NCBI GenBank assembly: GCA_037176705.1
Contig: CM073890.1
Span: forward strand, 93,548,591 to 93,612,590
Source: Molossus alvarezi
Taxonomy: Eukaryota > Chordata > Mammalia > Chiroptera > Molossidae
Direction of reading: 5' to 3'
Length of the DNA: 64,000 nt
Positions within the stretch are counted from its first letter, which is position 1. The number at the start of each line of letters is the position of its first letter. The notes beneath the pieces were generated by a model. That model was not told the DNA's origin and searched no databases. It saw nothing but the letters and a program-made list of their open reading frames with translations. The position numbers were made by a program, and so were the translations under genes. This document shows, in pieces, positions 12,680-23,742 of this stretch.

Positions 12680-13039
12680 GCAGTATTGCCCAAGAGAACT
12701 TTCTGTGATAACAGAAATATGCTGTAATGTCCAATATGGTAGCCACTGGCCACATGCGGCTATTGACAGTGGTGTGCTGGTAAATGTTTAACCACCCAAA
12801 TCTGATCTAATCTCCACAGCATAACTACCTCACCACGACCAGTTCCAATAGTAAGGTGACTTCGTGGTGCTGAACGGGGAAGAGAGGTGCACAATAGGCT
12901 CTTTCTTGCCAGCACCACCTAATGAGCATTTGAAATGGGGCTCATGTGACTGAGGAACTGAATTTTTAATTTAATTTAATTTAATTTAATTAATTGAAAT
13001 TTAAGTAGCCACATGTGGCCACCATATTATAAAGTGTAG
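12680..13039 (+). mobile_element. Non-autonomous hAT (Charlie-type MER) transposon
   Basis: Starts cagtattgcccaagagaact and contains ccaatatggtagccactggc and ggctattga; the 3' half has gaggaactgaatttttaa and ends aaagtgtag. Flanks are ttctagag at 12672-12679 and ttttagag at 13040-13047, a near-perfect 8-bp TSD as hAT transposases generate. No transposase ORF. The element is interrupted by a second one at 12766-12919. Confidence 0.72.
12766..12919. mobile_element. Second small hAT-like element nested in the first
   Basis: About 154 bp that splits the host repeat between ggctattga and gagcatttgaaat. Its ends are imperfect inverted repeats: cagtggtgtgctgg on the left and ccagcaccacc on the right. 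Flanks ctattga and ctaatga resemble a short TSD. Non-coding. Family name uncertain. Confidence 0.55.
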
Positions 13040-13047
13040 TTTTAGAG

Positions 13048-13966
13048 GATCCCAGAATACGTTAAAATATACTGCTTTTCAAGGTGGTGCCTCTACACAA
13101 AGAGAAGAGAGAATAACTTGGGGAAGCTTTTCCTATAGTCACGAAAGTCTTTAAAGAGAAGAGACCGCTTGTTTTCTCTGGCCGCAAAGTACAAAACAAA
13201 GAACAGAAAACAAAGCAGGAAGAGCATATCCTGATGGAACATATCCTTATTATTTACGCTACAGATATTGCCATGTAATAAATATTAGTACAACAAGAAA
13301 CCAACCCATGGAGAATCTGGAAAACATTCAGAGACCAAAGTTCCAAGAATTTTGTGAACTATTACTTAAGAATTAATTATCTAAAATTTGTTCCAAATGT
13401 TAAATTTACATTAAGAATAACTGCTACAAGAACTCTATTCACCACACTTAGTAATTTTATGAATTAAATGAACATTGCATTATCTTCAATTAATCCAGGA
13501 AGGAAGAGGGTCACTGCTAGGTCTGGACGGTCGTTCCCATCATCCTGAGACTTGACGCTGAGATAGAGCAGGTTATCCTTGGGAGAGGAGGCTCACAGAG
13601 CCATAAATATGTTTTGATTTTTTTAAAAGGGAATCAACATTTTAAAATTCAAGAGTTTACTTTAAAAATTTGGACTTATGACCTGTCTTAAAAAACTGTA
13701 ACCCCTGGCAAACTGGGGCCTGCCTTTTGACATTCCCCTGCAGATGGGACCCCAAGACAGCAGTCCTGAGGCGAGGGGAAGACAGGAGGGCATGCCAAGG
13801 GGAGCCGGGGTGAGGGGCAGGGGCTAGGAAGCAAGAGGCCTGTCTAGGAGAGAACCGTCTAGGCTGAGCTGGGCTTCCAAGTTCCCATTATGTGCCTCTT
13901 TGTCCTAACAGGACTTCAATTATACAACACAAATTGAAAGATAAAATTATTAAGAATTTCAAAACA
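13048..13966. other. Intron, nothing recognised
   Basis: AT-rich to 13650, then a GC-richer stretch (about 13690-13890). No exon with splice sites and no named repeat could be supported. Confidence 0.3.
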
Positions 13967-14223
13967 GCCCTGGCTGGTTTGGCTCAGCGGTTAGAGCGTC
14001 AGCCTGCGGTCCACAGAGACCCGGGTTCAGTTCCCACTAAGGGCATGTACCTTGGCTGCAGTTTGTCCCCGGCCCTGGTTGGGTCGTGTGGGTGGCAGCC
14101 ACTCGATGTGTCCCTTTCACATCGATGTTTCTCTCTCTTCCTCTCTCTCCTTCCCGCTCTATCTGAATAAAAAAATGGAAAAATGTCCTCGGGTGAGGAT
14201 AAAAAAAAAAGAAAGAAAAAAAA
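13967..14223 (+). mobile_element. Ves SINE, young copy
   Basis: Complete Ves with A box, B box (gggttcagttccc), CT tract, tail tcctcgggtgaggat and an A-rich tail. The left flank aagaatttcaaaacag is repeated as agaatttcaaaacagc after the tail, giving a TSD of about 15 bp. Confidence 0.94.
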
Positions 14224-14461
14224 AAGAATTTCAAAACAGCATCTGCCGAGCATTAAACAAAAGCAGGAGGCCTTTCTGAGTGTGGAGCCCTGTGATACTG
14301 CACTTGTCATACACTCGTGTAGCTGGCCCTGCCTGCGGAGAAGGCTGTACATATCCCTTGTACACCAAAGCAGAGGCCAGTGAGTCTCATGTGATGTTTA
14401 ACTTACACAGACTGTTAATGATTTTATTCAAAATATGGGTTTTCCCTCTGCATCTTGGTTA

Positions 14462-14463
<2 letters not shown>

Positions 14464-14497
<34 letters not shown>

Positions 14498-14512
14498 GCA
14501 CACACACGCACA
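14464..14512 (+). repeat. (CA)n microsatellite
   Basis: About 24 CA dinucleotides with three G interruptions in the 3' half. Likely polymorphic. Confidence 0.97.
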
Positions 14513-15047
14513 TTACTACACTCAGGTTTTACCAAAACGGGAACCTTAACAAGTCTTAAATTATATTCAGGACACATTCCATTCTTTCAGAAATTATGGA
14601 GGTAGTTACATTTTTAAAATATTTCCCTTCATTCAAAAATATTTAGAAGTGAAAATATTGAAAATGAAAATGAAAGAAGATAGGCTTTAGTTGTTGGAAA
14701 ATTTTTAATTATGTAAAACACTTCATTATCTTTTGATGTTGGATATTTGATGTGTTGGAATATCTCACCATGCTAATTATTAGTTTTATAATTTATGCTG
14801 TTTTAAAAAACAACTTCATTTTTATTAAAAAATTCCATACATAGCTGGATTGCATGCTTGTATAATTTATCTCAGTCAGGCATTCTGGAGAATATCCAAA
14901 CCATTCTACCTACGCGGCTAAAACCAAGGCACAGCGACTATGCAGAAAACTGCTGGAGTTACAAACACTGTAGTGTTCTTAGGAGGAAATAACCAACATC
15001 TATAGTTTTAAACCCATTAAGTGATAATGATAACCATAGTGACAGAC

Positions 15048-15212
15048 CTTCATCTGTAGCTCCTCTTGTTCTTTCTTATACTTTTGGATTATTTCTTGGT
15101 GTTTTTCCTTTTCAATATCAAGTTCCAGTTTAATTTCTTCCTTAAAGAGAAGAGCTTGCTCCTCAAATTCAACTAAATGTTGGGCTCTTTCCTTGGCAAT
15201 TTCAGCTTCAAT
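15048..15212 (-). CDS. LEKR1: Internal coding exon 4 of 5 (LEKR1-like coiled-coil protein)
   Basis: A 165-bp, 55-codon exon with phase 0 at both ends, so skipping it would keep the reading frame. The acceptor is TATTTTCTAG and the donor AAG|GTCTGT, with an unusual C at +3. The peptide starts IEAEIAKERAQHLVEFEEQA and ends KKEQEELQMK. It is very rich in Glu, Lys, Leu and Ile, with continuous heptads and no Pro or Gly. It joins in phase to exons 15.9 kb upstream and 3.1 kb downstream. This L/E/K richness is the main reason for the LEKR1 call; other long coiled-coil centrosomal or ciliary proteins remain possible. Confidence 0.88.
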
Positions 15213-15545
15213 CTAGAAAATAGCATTTAACATGCACATAGAGCCATTTTACCTTGAAATAAGTAAATTAAACTTATTTTCAGACTCTAATATTTTTAAA
15301 AGTTCCAATTCTATTATTAATTTTAAAAGTTAATATAATTTTAAAATTCTAGTATTTAAAAAAAATCTGACTCAGAGCTTAGGCCAGAAAAATTGACCTT
15401 GGGTCAAATATTTCAAGATCATCTAAGACCTAAAAAACAAGTAGAGAAGTTAAGACAATATACTATGACATTTTTGAGAAATACTAAAAGCTTTGTCTTT
15501 TGTACATTTGTAGTGTAAACTCAGTCTTTGTCAGCAACCTTATTT

Positions 15546-15607
15546 AAATATATATATATTTATTAAATATATATATATAGATATATAGATATATCTATAT
15601 ATATATA
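15546..15607. repeat. AT-rich microsatellite
   Basis: Imperfect (AT)n/(ATAG)n run immediately left of a 17-nt T run. Part of it seems to serve as the target of the retrocopy to the right. Confidence 0.85.
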
Positions 15608-15797
15608 TTTTTTTTTTTTTTTTTGAGGCCCTTCGACTAAATTCTGCTGAAAGCTCAGAGGGGATACAAAGTACAATGTTGAGTTTTTAATGGTCCTTTC
15701 TTGATGGAGACCATAGAAACTATTGGAGTCATAGATGATCATTTTAATGTGACTGAGGCCAGAAGGCTGACTAAGGAAAACATAGGTCAATGATGCC
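15608..15797 (-). mobile_element. Short poly-A retrocopy of unknown source
   Basis: Read on the minus strand, about 173 bp of unique sequence is followed by a 17-nt poly-A (the T run at 15608-15624). An 11-bp direct repeat (tatatctatat) flanks it at 15590-15600 and 15798-15808. This structure fits a 5'-truncated, L1-mobilised transcript copy. A frame is open throughout, with a peptide containing PSGLSHIKMIIYDSNS. I do not recognise the parent transcript; it may be coding or 3' UTR. The AT-rich target makes the TSD less certain. Confidence 0.45.
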
Positions 15798-15897
15798 TAT
15801 ATCTATATTTTGACTCAGATAGAATCACAGTGCTGAAAGGGACCTGAGAAATCTCTTAGTTCAACATCTCAAGCTTCCAATAATTATGGAAAGAATA

Positions 15898-16139
15898 GCC
15901 CTGGCCGGTTTGGCTCAGCGGTTAGAGCGTCGGCCTGTGGTCCAGAGAGACCCGGGTTCGATTCCCACTGAGGGCGCGTACCTCGGTTGCAGTTTGACCC
16001 TGGCCCTGGTTGGGTTGTATGGGTGGCAGCCACTCGATGTGTCCTTTTCATGTCGATGTTTCTCTCTCTCTCTCTCCTTCCCACTCTATCTGAACAAAAT
16101 ATGAAAAAATATCTTCGGGTGAGGATTAAAAAAAAAAAT
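15898..16139 (+). mobile_element. Ves SINE
   Basis: Complete Ves, B box gggttcgattccc, tail tcttcgggtgaggatt plus A run. Perfect 12-bp TSD atggaaagaata at 15886-15897 and 16140-16151. Confidence 0.94.
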
Positions 16140-16151
16140 ATGGAAAGAATA

Positions 16152-17229
16152 AACAAGGACTTTGGGTTTATATGAAGTTGAGTTTAAATCCTGGTTCTGA
16201 CACTTTCTAGTTGTGTGATGTTAAACTGTGACTGTAACTTCTCCTGGTGGGGTTACAACTAGTTCCCTTGGGGGTCCTTATGGGGATCAAATGGGATGAA
16301 ACACCTGTGTTAAGCTGTAGCATGAGCAGGGATTCAATAGCCAGTGGATGTTACTTCTGTGCCCCGACCCCTCAGTCTCTGCCACGGAATCCACACCGAA
16401 CGATTGCCTGCTCTGTGCCTCTACACCACCAGATTCGGTAACTCACTCCTTCCCAGCAGGCGTTTCCATTTTCAGACAGCACTAAGCATTAGGCACTTTT
16501 TCCTTCAGCTGAGCCAACATCTCTCTCCCTGTGGTTTCTAACCATTGGTTTTGGCTCTGTTACTAGGGCAAGAGAGAGAGAGTGCTGAAGTCCTTCAGGC
16601 CCGGGAGTTCATCTAGTGAGATTAGAGAAGGGATCCCAGTGACAGGCTGGCTCTAGATTTACACTGTGCCATGACTATAAATCCTCAGAGGGAGTTAATG
16701 GCAGATAACTCGGGAGAAAAACTGTCAAGCCTGACTTAGTGTGACTCTGCGGTTGAGGTCACTATAAGAAGAGGAGAGATGTCAATCTAAATTTCTCAAG
16801 GGAACACTGAAACCAGGGTACCAGGAAACAGAACATTTGCTAAGAAGGTTTGTGGGAGCCCTTGAAATTAAGTAAAATACAAATAGATGACAAGCTCCAG
16901 TGTGGGGTCACTGGGTTTATTGTACTGGGTACAGGTCTGAGCATTTGCCCCAAGGCAAAACAATTATATTTATACTCAACGCATGAAGTTATTTTGGCTT
17001 TCTCAAAATAAATTTCTAGATTGTTTGGGGGAAAGGAGGCTGATGATCATTTAGAAACATGATAGAGCTGTTCAGATGTGTTGTTCTTGGACTGCTAAAG
17101 ACAAGGAAAGCCTTAGGGGCACTCAGTGAGAAGAACAGATGTTCTTCTGAATTCCAGGTATTTATATCCATCTGCCTCCTGGTAGCCATTTAGGAACTTC
17201 ACAAACACCTCAAAAAAGTATCTGAACCA
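16152..17229. other. Intron, mostly unassigned
   Basis: About 16170-16260 has a MIR-like phrase (tttaaatcctggttctgaca). The rest shows no family, exon or RNA that I can support. Confidence 0.35.
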
Positions 17230-17580
17230 AAAATCTTGATACAACCCCACTCCACCTGTTCCACCCCAGCCCTCCCCATCTCAGGACTCAGAAACACCCT
17301 TCATCTAGTTAAGTCAGTAACTGGGGCACCACCTTTCATTGCTGTCTCTCCTTTACACTCCATACCTAATGCAGCATCAAATCCTGTTCATTTTGCCTCC
17401 AAAAGATGCCTTAATTCCATCCATTTCTCTTATTTACACTTCTAACACCCTAGTTCTGACCACCATTATCTCCTGACCGGCCTCCTTACTTGTACTCTGC
17501 TTCTCTCCAACCCATGATATACACAGCAGAGTGTTCTTTCAAAATATAAATTGAATTCTGTTGTTCCCTCTTAGTGATTT
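17230..17580 (+). repeat. L2 LINE fragment
   Basis: Old pyrimidine-rich sequence with the L2-like order: caccattatctcctgaccgg, cctccttacttgtac, cacagcagagtgttctttca and aaaatataaattgaattctg. No ORF. Confidence 0.55.
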
Positions 17581-17796
17581 TTCAGTGCATTAGTGTAAAG
17601 GCAGCCCTGGACTTATTCAGTCTAACTTTCACCACTTTTCCCATTGATCACTGTGCTCCTGCCGCACTGAAATAGACAAATCAAGAACACATGAAAGAAG
17701 GAAATCAAATGCAAAACATTTGGAAATATTTCAAGGTATAACTTTAGGAGTTAATGGCCCACAAGATACATTGACACTAATAAAAAACAAAACAAA

Positions 17797-19182
17797 GCCC
17801 TGGCTGGTTTGGCTCAGCTGTTGGAGCATCGGCCTGTGGATCGGAGAGTCCCGGGTTGGGTTCCCGCTAAGGGCACGTACCACAATGGAGTAAAGACAGC
17901 CTCTTTAATAAATGGTGTTGGGAAAATTGGACAGTTACATGCAAAAAAATGAAACTAGACCATCAACTTACACCATACACAAGAATAAACTCAAAATGGA
18001 TAAAAGACTTAAATATGACTCATGAATCCATAAAAATCCTAGAAGAAACTGTAGGCAACAAAATTTCAGACATCATATGCAGCAGAATTTTTACTGACAC
18101 ATCACCTAAGGCAATAGAAACAAAGGAGAAAATGAACACATGGAACTACATCAAACTCAAAAGCTTCTGCACAGCAAAAGATATGATCATGAAAATGGAA
18201 AGGCTACCCACTGTATGGGAGAGCATAATTGCCAATGATATATCAGATAAGGGGTTAATTTCCAATATATATAGAGTGCTCATACAACTCAACAAAAGGA
18301 AGACAAAAAGCCCAATAAAAAATGGGCACAGGAACTAAACAGACACCTCTCCAAACAAGACATACAAATGGCTAAGAAACATATGAAGAAATGCTCAACA
18401 TCATTAATCATCAGAGAGATGCAAATTAAAACAACAATGAGGTATCACCTCACACCTGTCAGAATGGCCGCCACCACAAATCATCAAACAACAAGTATTT
18501 GCGAGGGTGTGGAGAAAAGGGGACTCTAGTACATTGCTGGTGGGAATGCAGACTGGTGCAGCCACTATGAAAAACAATATGGGTTGCCTCAAAAACTTAA
18601 AAATTGAACTTGCATTTGACCCAGTGATCCCACTTCTAGGAATATACCCTAAGAAGCCTGAAACACCAATCACAAAGAATATATGTACCCCATGTTCATA
18701 GCAGCACTATTTACAATAGCTAAGATCTGGAAACAGTCCAAATGTCCATCAGTAGACGAATGGATAAAAAAGCAGCGGTACATATACACAATGGAGTACT
18801 ACGCAGCTGTAAGAAATAAAGATCTCTTATCCTTTGATACAACATGGAAGGACCTGGAAAGTATCATCCTAAGCGAAACAAGCCAAACAGAGAAAGACAA
18901 GTATCATACAATCTCACTTATTTGTGGAATATAATGAACATAACAGTCTGAGGAACAGGGTAGTCCCAGAGATGTGGAAGTGGGGTACAGACTGACAATC
19001 CCCAGAAAAGGGGGTGGTGGGGGAGAGATAAACCACAGAACTTATATCATGTGTGCATGAACAATGGACATGGACAACAAAGCTGGGGACAGGGAGAGGA
19101 GGGAGGGGGAGGGTAAATCAGTGGGGGGAAAATGAGAAACATCTGTAACTAAAATAAATTAATTAAAAAGAAATAAAATAAG
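17797..19182 (+). mobile_element. Chimeric Ves-L1 retrotransposon copy
   Basis: 17797-17881 is the 5' half of a Ves SINE (tggctcagctgttggagc, then gggttgggttcccgctaagg) that stops at the conserved gggcacgtacc. It continues without a gap into the 3' part of an L1 from acaatggagtaaagacag: the ORF2 C-terminal region, 3' UTR and A-rich tail. The L1 part matches 38240-39540 and 41945-43245. A 12-bp repeat aaacaaaacaaa lies at 17785-17796 and 19183-19194, outside both parts, which implies a single insertion of a fused molecule. The likely mechanism is template switching during target-primed reverse transcription. ORF2 remnants at 17949-18338 and 18507-18934 lack the reverse transcriptase domain, so the copy is dead. 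Confidence 0.75.
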
Positions 19183-19344
19183 AAACAAAACAAAAAATTA
19201 AGTAACATTTTTTAGAATCTAAAGAAAAATATCAACTGTTCAAAAAAATCTTTGTGTAGTCAATTGACAGAACCAGATAATTATTTTAGGACAAAAAGGC
19301 ATCATCCGAAACAGACTGATTGTTCAAATTTAGAGTGCACACAT

Positions 19345-19583
19345 GCCATGGCCAGTGTGGCTCAGTTGGTTGGGTGTTATCCCATGACCAAAAGGTTGCT
19401 GGTTTGATTCCCAGGCAGAGCACATACCCAGGTTGCAAATTTGATCCCCGCTTGGGGTGCATACAGGAGGCAGCCAGTTGATGTTTCTCTCTTACATCAA
19501 TGTTTCTTTCTCTCTCCCTCTCCCTTCCCCTCTCTCTAAAATAAATAAAAACATGTAAATATATATACACATTAAAAAAAAAA
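19345..19583 (+). mobile_element. Older Ves-like tRNA SINE
   Basis: tRNA-like head tggccagtgtggctcagttg with B box ggtttgattcc, then ctttctctctccctctccc and an A-rich tail, but without the tcctcgggtgaggat tail of young Ves. An approximate TSD is gtgcacaca on the left and atgcacaca on the right. A distinct, older subfamily. Confidence 0.8.
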
Positions 19584-19599
19584 AGAATGCACACAAACT

Positions 19600-20490
19600 A
19601 GGTAGCACAGGACAAACTATAAACTGTATGACAGAAGGATTTAAAAAAGACTTTTTAAAAACATTTGTAAAATTTATTATGGGGAAGAGGTCATTTAGGA
19701 AATCTGTAGAGTCCATTCAGAGAAAGAAAGGAAGTGGCTAACTGCTTAAATGAGTCAAATGTTCTGTTCTACCTGAATCAGGAAGCAAGGAGACATTCCT
19801 ACCCTTGAACTATTCCTTGGAACACACTATTGTAGGTAAAGAGGGATAGATGGAAGGTGGGAAAGAAAAGGCACCATAAATAGAAGGGACAAGAGTGGTT
19901 TATTATAACTTAATTGATTTGTAATTTGTACAACCTGAGAAAGTGAAGTGATGAGCTTCAGAAAGCATTTCTAAACATTTCAGGAAGCTGCAATGAGGTG
20001 CCAAGAACCATCGGAATGTGCTGACACACGAGCACAGAGAGATGACACTACTGGTTCCCCCACGACCTGAACAGTTTGAACAAAATGATGAACCCCCACA
20101 CACAACAATTTGCTTAAGCCAGTACATTATTTGCCACTGAGAAGACCAATTCATGCCAAATTATCATGTGCATGGGTTGTTTTTTTTTCTTTTTACATGT
20201 TGGTTGATAGGAGCTCTTTGTTTCAAATATCTTAGATGGCAGGAGTTATATTTATGCAAAATATTTTAGTGATGATGCACATAGAAAATAACTGTTTATA
20301 CAATAACTAATAGTAATTTTGATAATCATGAGGGAAAAGTATAAACTAATATTTCAGATTATTTCTGAATTAACTACTGAATAAACCCATTATAAATGTA
20401 GATGATTATTCTAATACACAGACTTTGTAGTAAAAAAAATACTAAGGAATCAAGGATATGTATTGAAGTTCTGCCAAGAGCTGTGTTTTT
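19600..20490. other. Intron, nothing recognised
   Basis: AT-rich intron without a supportable exon, RNA gene or repeat family. Confidence 0.3.
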
Positions 20491-20499
20491 AGGACGAAA

Positions 20500-20660
20500 G
20501 GAGAGAACATTCACTGTGTACCTCTGAGTATACAAGCTCATTTAATTCTTACAACTCTGAGAAGAACATATAATAATTATTATTCCCACTGTTTAGACTA
20601 AGAAAGTCTTAGAGAAACTAAATACTTCTACCAAGATCATGGAGCTACTATGAGGTGGAG
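20500..20660 (+). repeat. MIR SINE fragment
   Basis: MIR-like order: gctcatttaattcttacaac, attattattcccactgttta, gagaaactaaatacttct. Diverged. Confidence 0.5.
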
Positions 20661-20797
20661 AGGGTGTGCACACACAGAAGTTTCTGGCGGACTCCACAGC
20701 TCCGAGAGTTTAGTTTTGCCATGCAGCCTGTCTCCTCACACATAAAATAGTGATTAAGGGCATGGATTAGGTATTTACTTAGTTTTGAAATATTTGG

Positions 20798-23511
20798 AGC
20801 TTCTGGTCAAAATGGCTGCACAGGAAAATGTGGTACTCATATCCTCCCACAACCACATCAAAATTACATCTAAACCATAGAACAACCATCATTCAGAACT
20901 GCCTGAAATCTAGCTGAACAGAAGTGTTATAACTAAGGACATAAAGAAGCAGCCACATTGAGACTGGTAAGAGGGGCAGAGATGTGGAATGGGCTTTTCC
21001 CATACCCACGTGTGGCAGATAAAAATAGGGAGGGATATCTCACCTGCATAGGTCACCCCTGAGGAGCAAGGTGTCCCAAGCCCACACCAGACCTCCCCAG
21101 CTCAGGATTCCAGTGCCAAGAAGAGAGTCCCCATAACTTCTGCTTGTAAAAACCAGCTTAGATTGTGGCTTTGAGATGGAAGGCAGCTGGCGTCACAGGT
21201 GTGCCTCTTAAAGGGCTTGAGCATGAACTTGCTCTAAACTCCAATACTGGGGCAGAATTTGAAAGGCACCATGGACATAAAGGAAGGAACTGAATTGTCT
21301 AGAATTAGAGCAAAACTGGAGGAGCATCTTTCTCCCAGACAGAAGTGCTGGCAGAGGCCATTATTCTTTTTCTGAGCTCTCTCCCTGCAAAGCTGGTAGG
21401 TGTGTGCCAGATCTGAGTCTCCATCAGCCTGGCTAATACTGTTTGCCCTGCCCTGGTGATTTCCTGAGACCTTGCCCCATCAACTTGTGGGCCCACCCAA
21501 GCTGTGTCCTGTGGCTTTTCCATACAAATGTCCTGCCTTGGTTCATGCTCCAGACTTTCTTAAAATCCCTCAAACAAGTAGCATCTGGCCTTGGCATGCC
21601 TGATTCCTGTGGCTAAGTGGCCCCAGGCCCGGTACTAGTGGCAACCAGCTGTGGTTCACAGCTTATCCTCTCCTGGACACCTCCAGGCCCAGCACAAGAA
21701 GTATCCATCTGAAGATCGCTTTGTAGCTCATGCTAGGTGGGCTTGGGCAGTATACAGGTGGCAGCTGACCCTGGCCTTTACCTCCAGGGAGGCCCCAGAT
21801 TCAGCGCACCAGGTGGACAGCTTCAGACCACATCGAAGCTCCACCCAACCACCCACAAGGGGCAGGCTCAGTGGGCACCAGAGCCCTGCTGAAATAAGTC
21901 CTGATCTGTGGGGTGGGCCCCTGCATAGCCAATCATCCATGGTGATCACACACAGTCCTTAAAGCTGATCAGCCTGGGGGTCAATCCCTCCCAATGATGT
22001 GTCAACAGCAATAAAGGCTCAACTACAACAGGAGGGTGTACACAGAGGTGGGAGGGGTGCATATGGAGTACCCAGCTTTGGTGATAGGAGAGGTTGTGCC
22101 ACTGAACCCTACAGAACACCTACTGCATAAGGCCATTTCTACCAAGCCTGGGAGACAAAGCAACTCTACTAACACATAGGAACAAACACAGGGAGTCTGC
22201 CCTAATGAGGAGACAAAGAAACATGTTCCAAATGAAAGAAAAGTGCAAAACTCCAGAAAAAGAACTAAAAAAAATGAAGACAAGCAATCCACTAGATGCA
22301 GAGTTCAACACTAGTAATAAGATACTCAATGAATTTAGAAGAGTAGATGAACTTAGTGAGAACTTCAACAAAGAGATAGGAAACATAAAAATGGAAGTAG
22401 AAAACATAAAACAGTACCTGTCAGAAATGAAGAATACATTAATTGAAATGAAGAATGCATAACAGGAAATCAATAGTGGAGTAGATGAAAAACAGGGTTA
22501 AATCAGAGATTTGGAAGATAGGAAGCAGAAAACACCCAATCAGAACAGCAAAAATAAAACAGAATCCAAAAATAATGAGAATAGTATCAGGAGCTTCTGT
22601 GAAAACTTCAAGCATAACAATATTTGCATCATAGGGGTACCAGAAGGAGAAGAGAGAGAACAAGGAACTGAAAACCTATTTGAAAACATAATGATGGAAA
22701 ACTTCCCTACCTGGTGAATGAAACAGACATATAAGTCCAGGAGGCATAGAGAGTCCAAAGATTCACACAGCAAGACGCATCATAATGAAAATGCCAAAGG
22801 TTAAAGACAAAAAGAGAATCTTAAAAGCAGCAAGAGAAAAGCAGTTAATTGCCTACAAGGGAGCTCCCATAAGACTGTCAGCTGATTTCTCAACAGAAGC
22901 TTTGCAGGCCAGAAGGGATTGGCAAGAAATACTCAATGTGATGAAAAGCAAGGACCTTCAACCAAGATTACTCTACCCAGCAAAGCTATCATTTAGAATT
23001 GAGGAACAGATAAAGAGCTTCCCACACAAGAAAAAGCTAAAAGAATTAATTGCCACCAAACCAGTATTACATGAAATGTTAAAAGGTCTTGTTTAAGAAA
23101 AAGAAAAAAGTTAAACATATAAATAATCAAATGGCAATAAATGCATATCTATCAACAATTGAATCTAAAAAACAAAGTAAATGAATAAGCAGAACAGACA
23201 CAAACTTATAGAGAGAACATTTTGATGGTTGCTCGATAGGAGGGGGTTTGGGGAATGGATGAAAAAGGGGAAGGGAATAAGAAGTACAAATTGGTAGTTA
23301 CAGAATAGTCATGGGAATATAAAGTATATCATAGGTACTATAGTCAATAATATTGTAATAACTATGTATAGTATCATATGGGTACTAGATTTATCAGAAT
23401 GATCACTTAGTAAGTTATATAGTGTCTAATCACTGGGATGTACACCTGAAATGAATATAACATTGCATGTCAACTGTAAATGAAAGTTTAAAAATTATTA
23501 AAATGAAAAAT
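20798..23511 (+). mobile_element. HAL1-like (half-L1) element, apparently full length
   Basis: A 2.7-kb element with a 5' UTR (starting agcttctggtcaaaatggct), one L1 ORF1-type coding region and a 3' UTR, but no endonuclease or reverse transcriptase. Flanking repeats aatatttgg at 20789-20797 and 23512-23520 are a 9-bp TSD, so the missing ORF2 is a property of the element and not a later loss at its edges. That is the definition of HAL1, which depends on L1 for mobilisation. ORF1 is now broken by stops and shifts. Antisense old L1 begins directly after it. Confidence 0.7.
22205..23096 (+). pseudogene. Decayed L1-type ORF1 of the HAL1-like element
   Basis: ORF1p is the RNA-binding chaperone of L1-type elements. 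Three blocks are visible. A coiled coil lies at 22205-22462 (for example ENFNKEIGNIKMEVENIKQY). An RRM-like part at about 22511-22717 contains NICIIGVPEGEEREQGTENL. A C-terminal domain at 22785-23096 contains IRLSADFSTEALQARRDW and LYPAKLSFR. In-frame stops separate the blocks (for example TAA at 22460-22462), and the C-terminal block ends with the natural stop after KGLV. Non-functional. Confidence 0.75.
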
Positions 23512-23742
23512 AATATTTGGGGATTTTTCCAGATAACTTTTTGTTAATGAATTATAATTTAATTCCATTGTTGTCAGAGAAAATACTCTGTATTACTTAA
23601 ATTCTTTTTAATTTATTGAAATTTATTTATGCCCCAGAATATGATCTATTTTAGTATATGCCCCATGTGCACTTGAGAAGAATATATTTTTGCTGTTAAA
23701 TGGAGAATTCTACAAATATCAATGAGGTCATGTTTGTTAGTA

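Noticed and set aside
15900..15975. tRNA gene in the Ves heads
   Set aside because: A and B boxes are present, but the cloverleaf arms do not pair properly and the sequence continues into the SINE body; these are SINE promoters, not tRNA genes.
21651..21962. 103-codon frame
   Set aside because: Lies in the 5' UTR of the HAL1-like element; GC-rich leader sequences often give chance frames.
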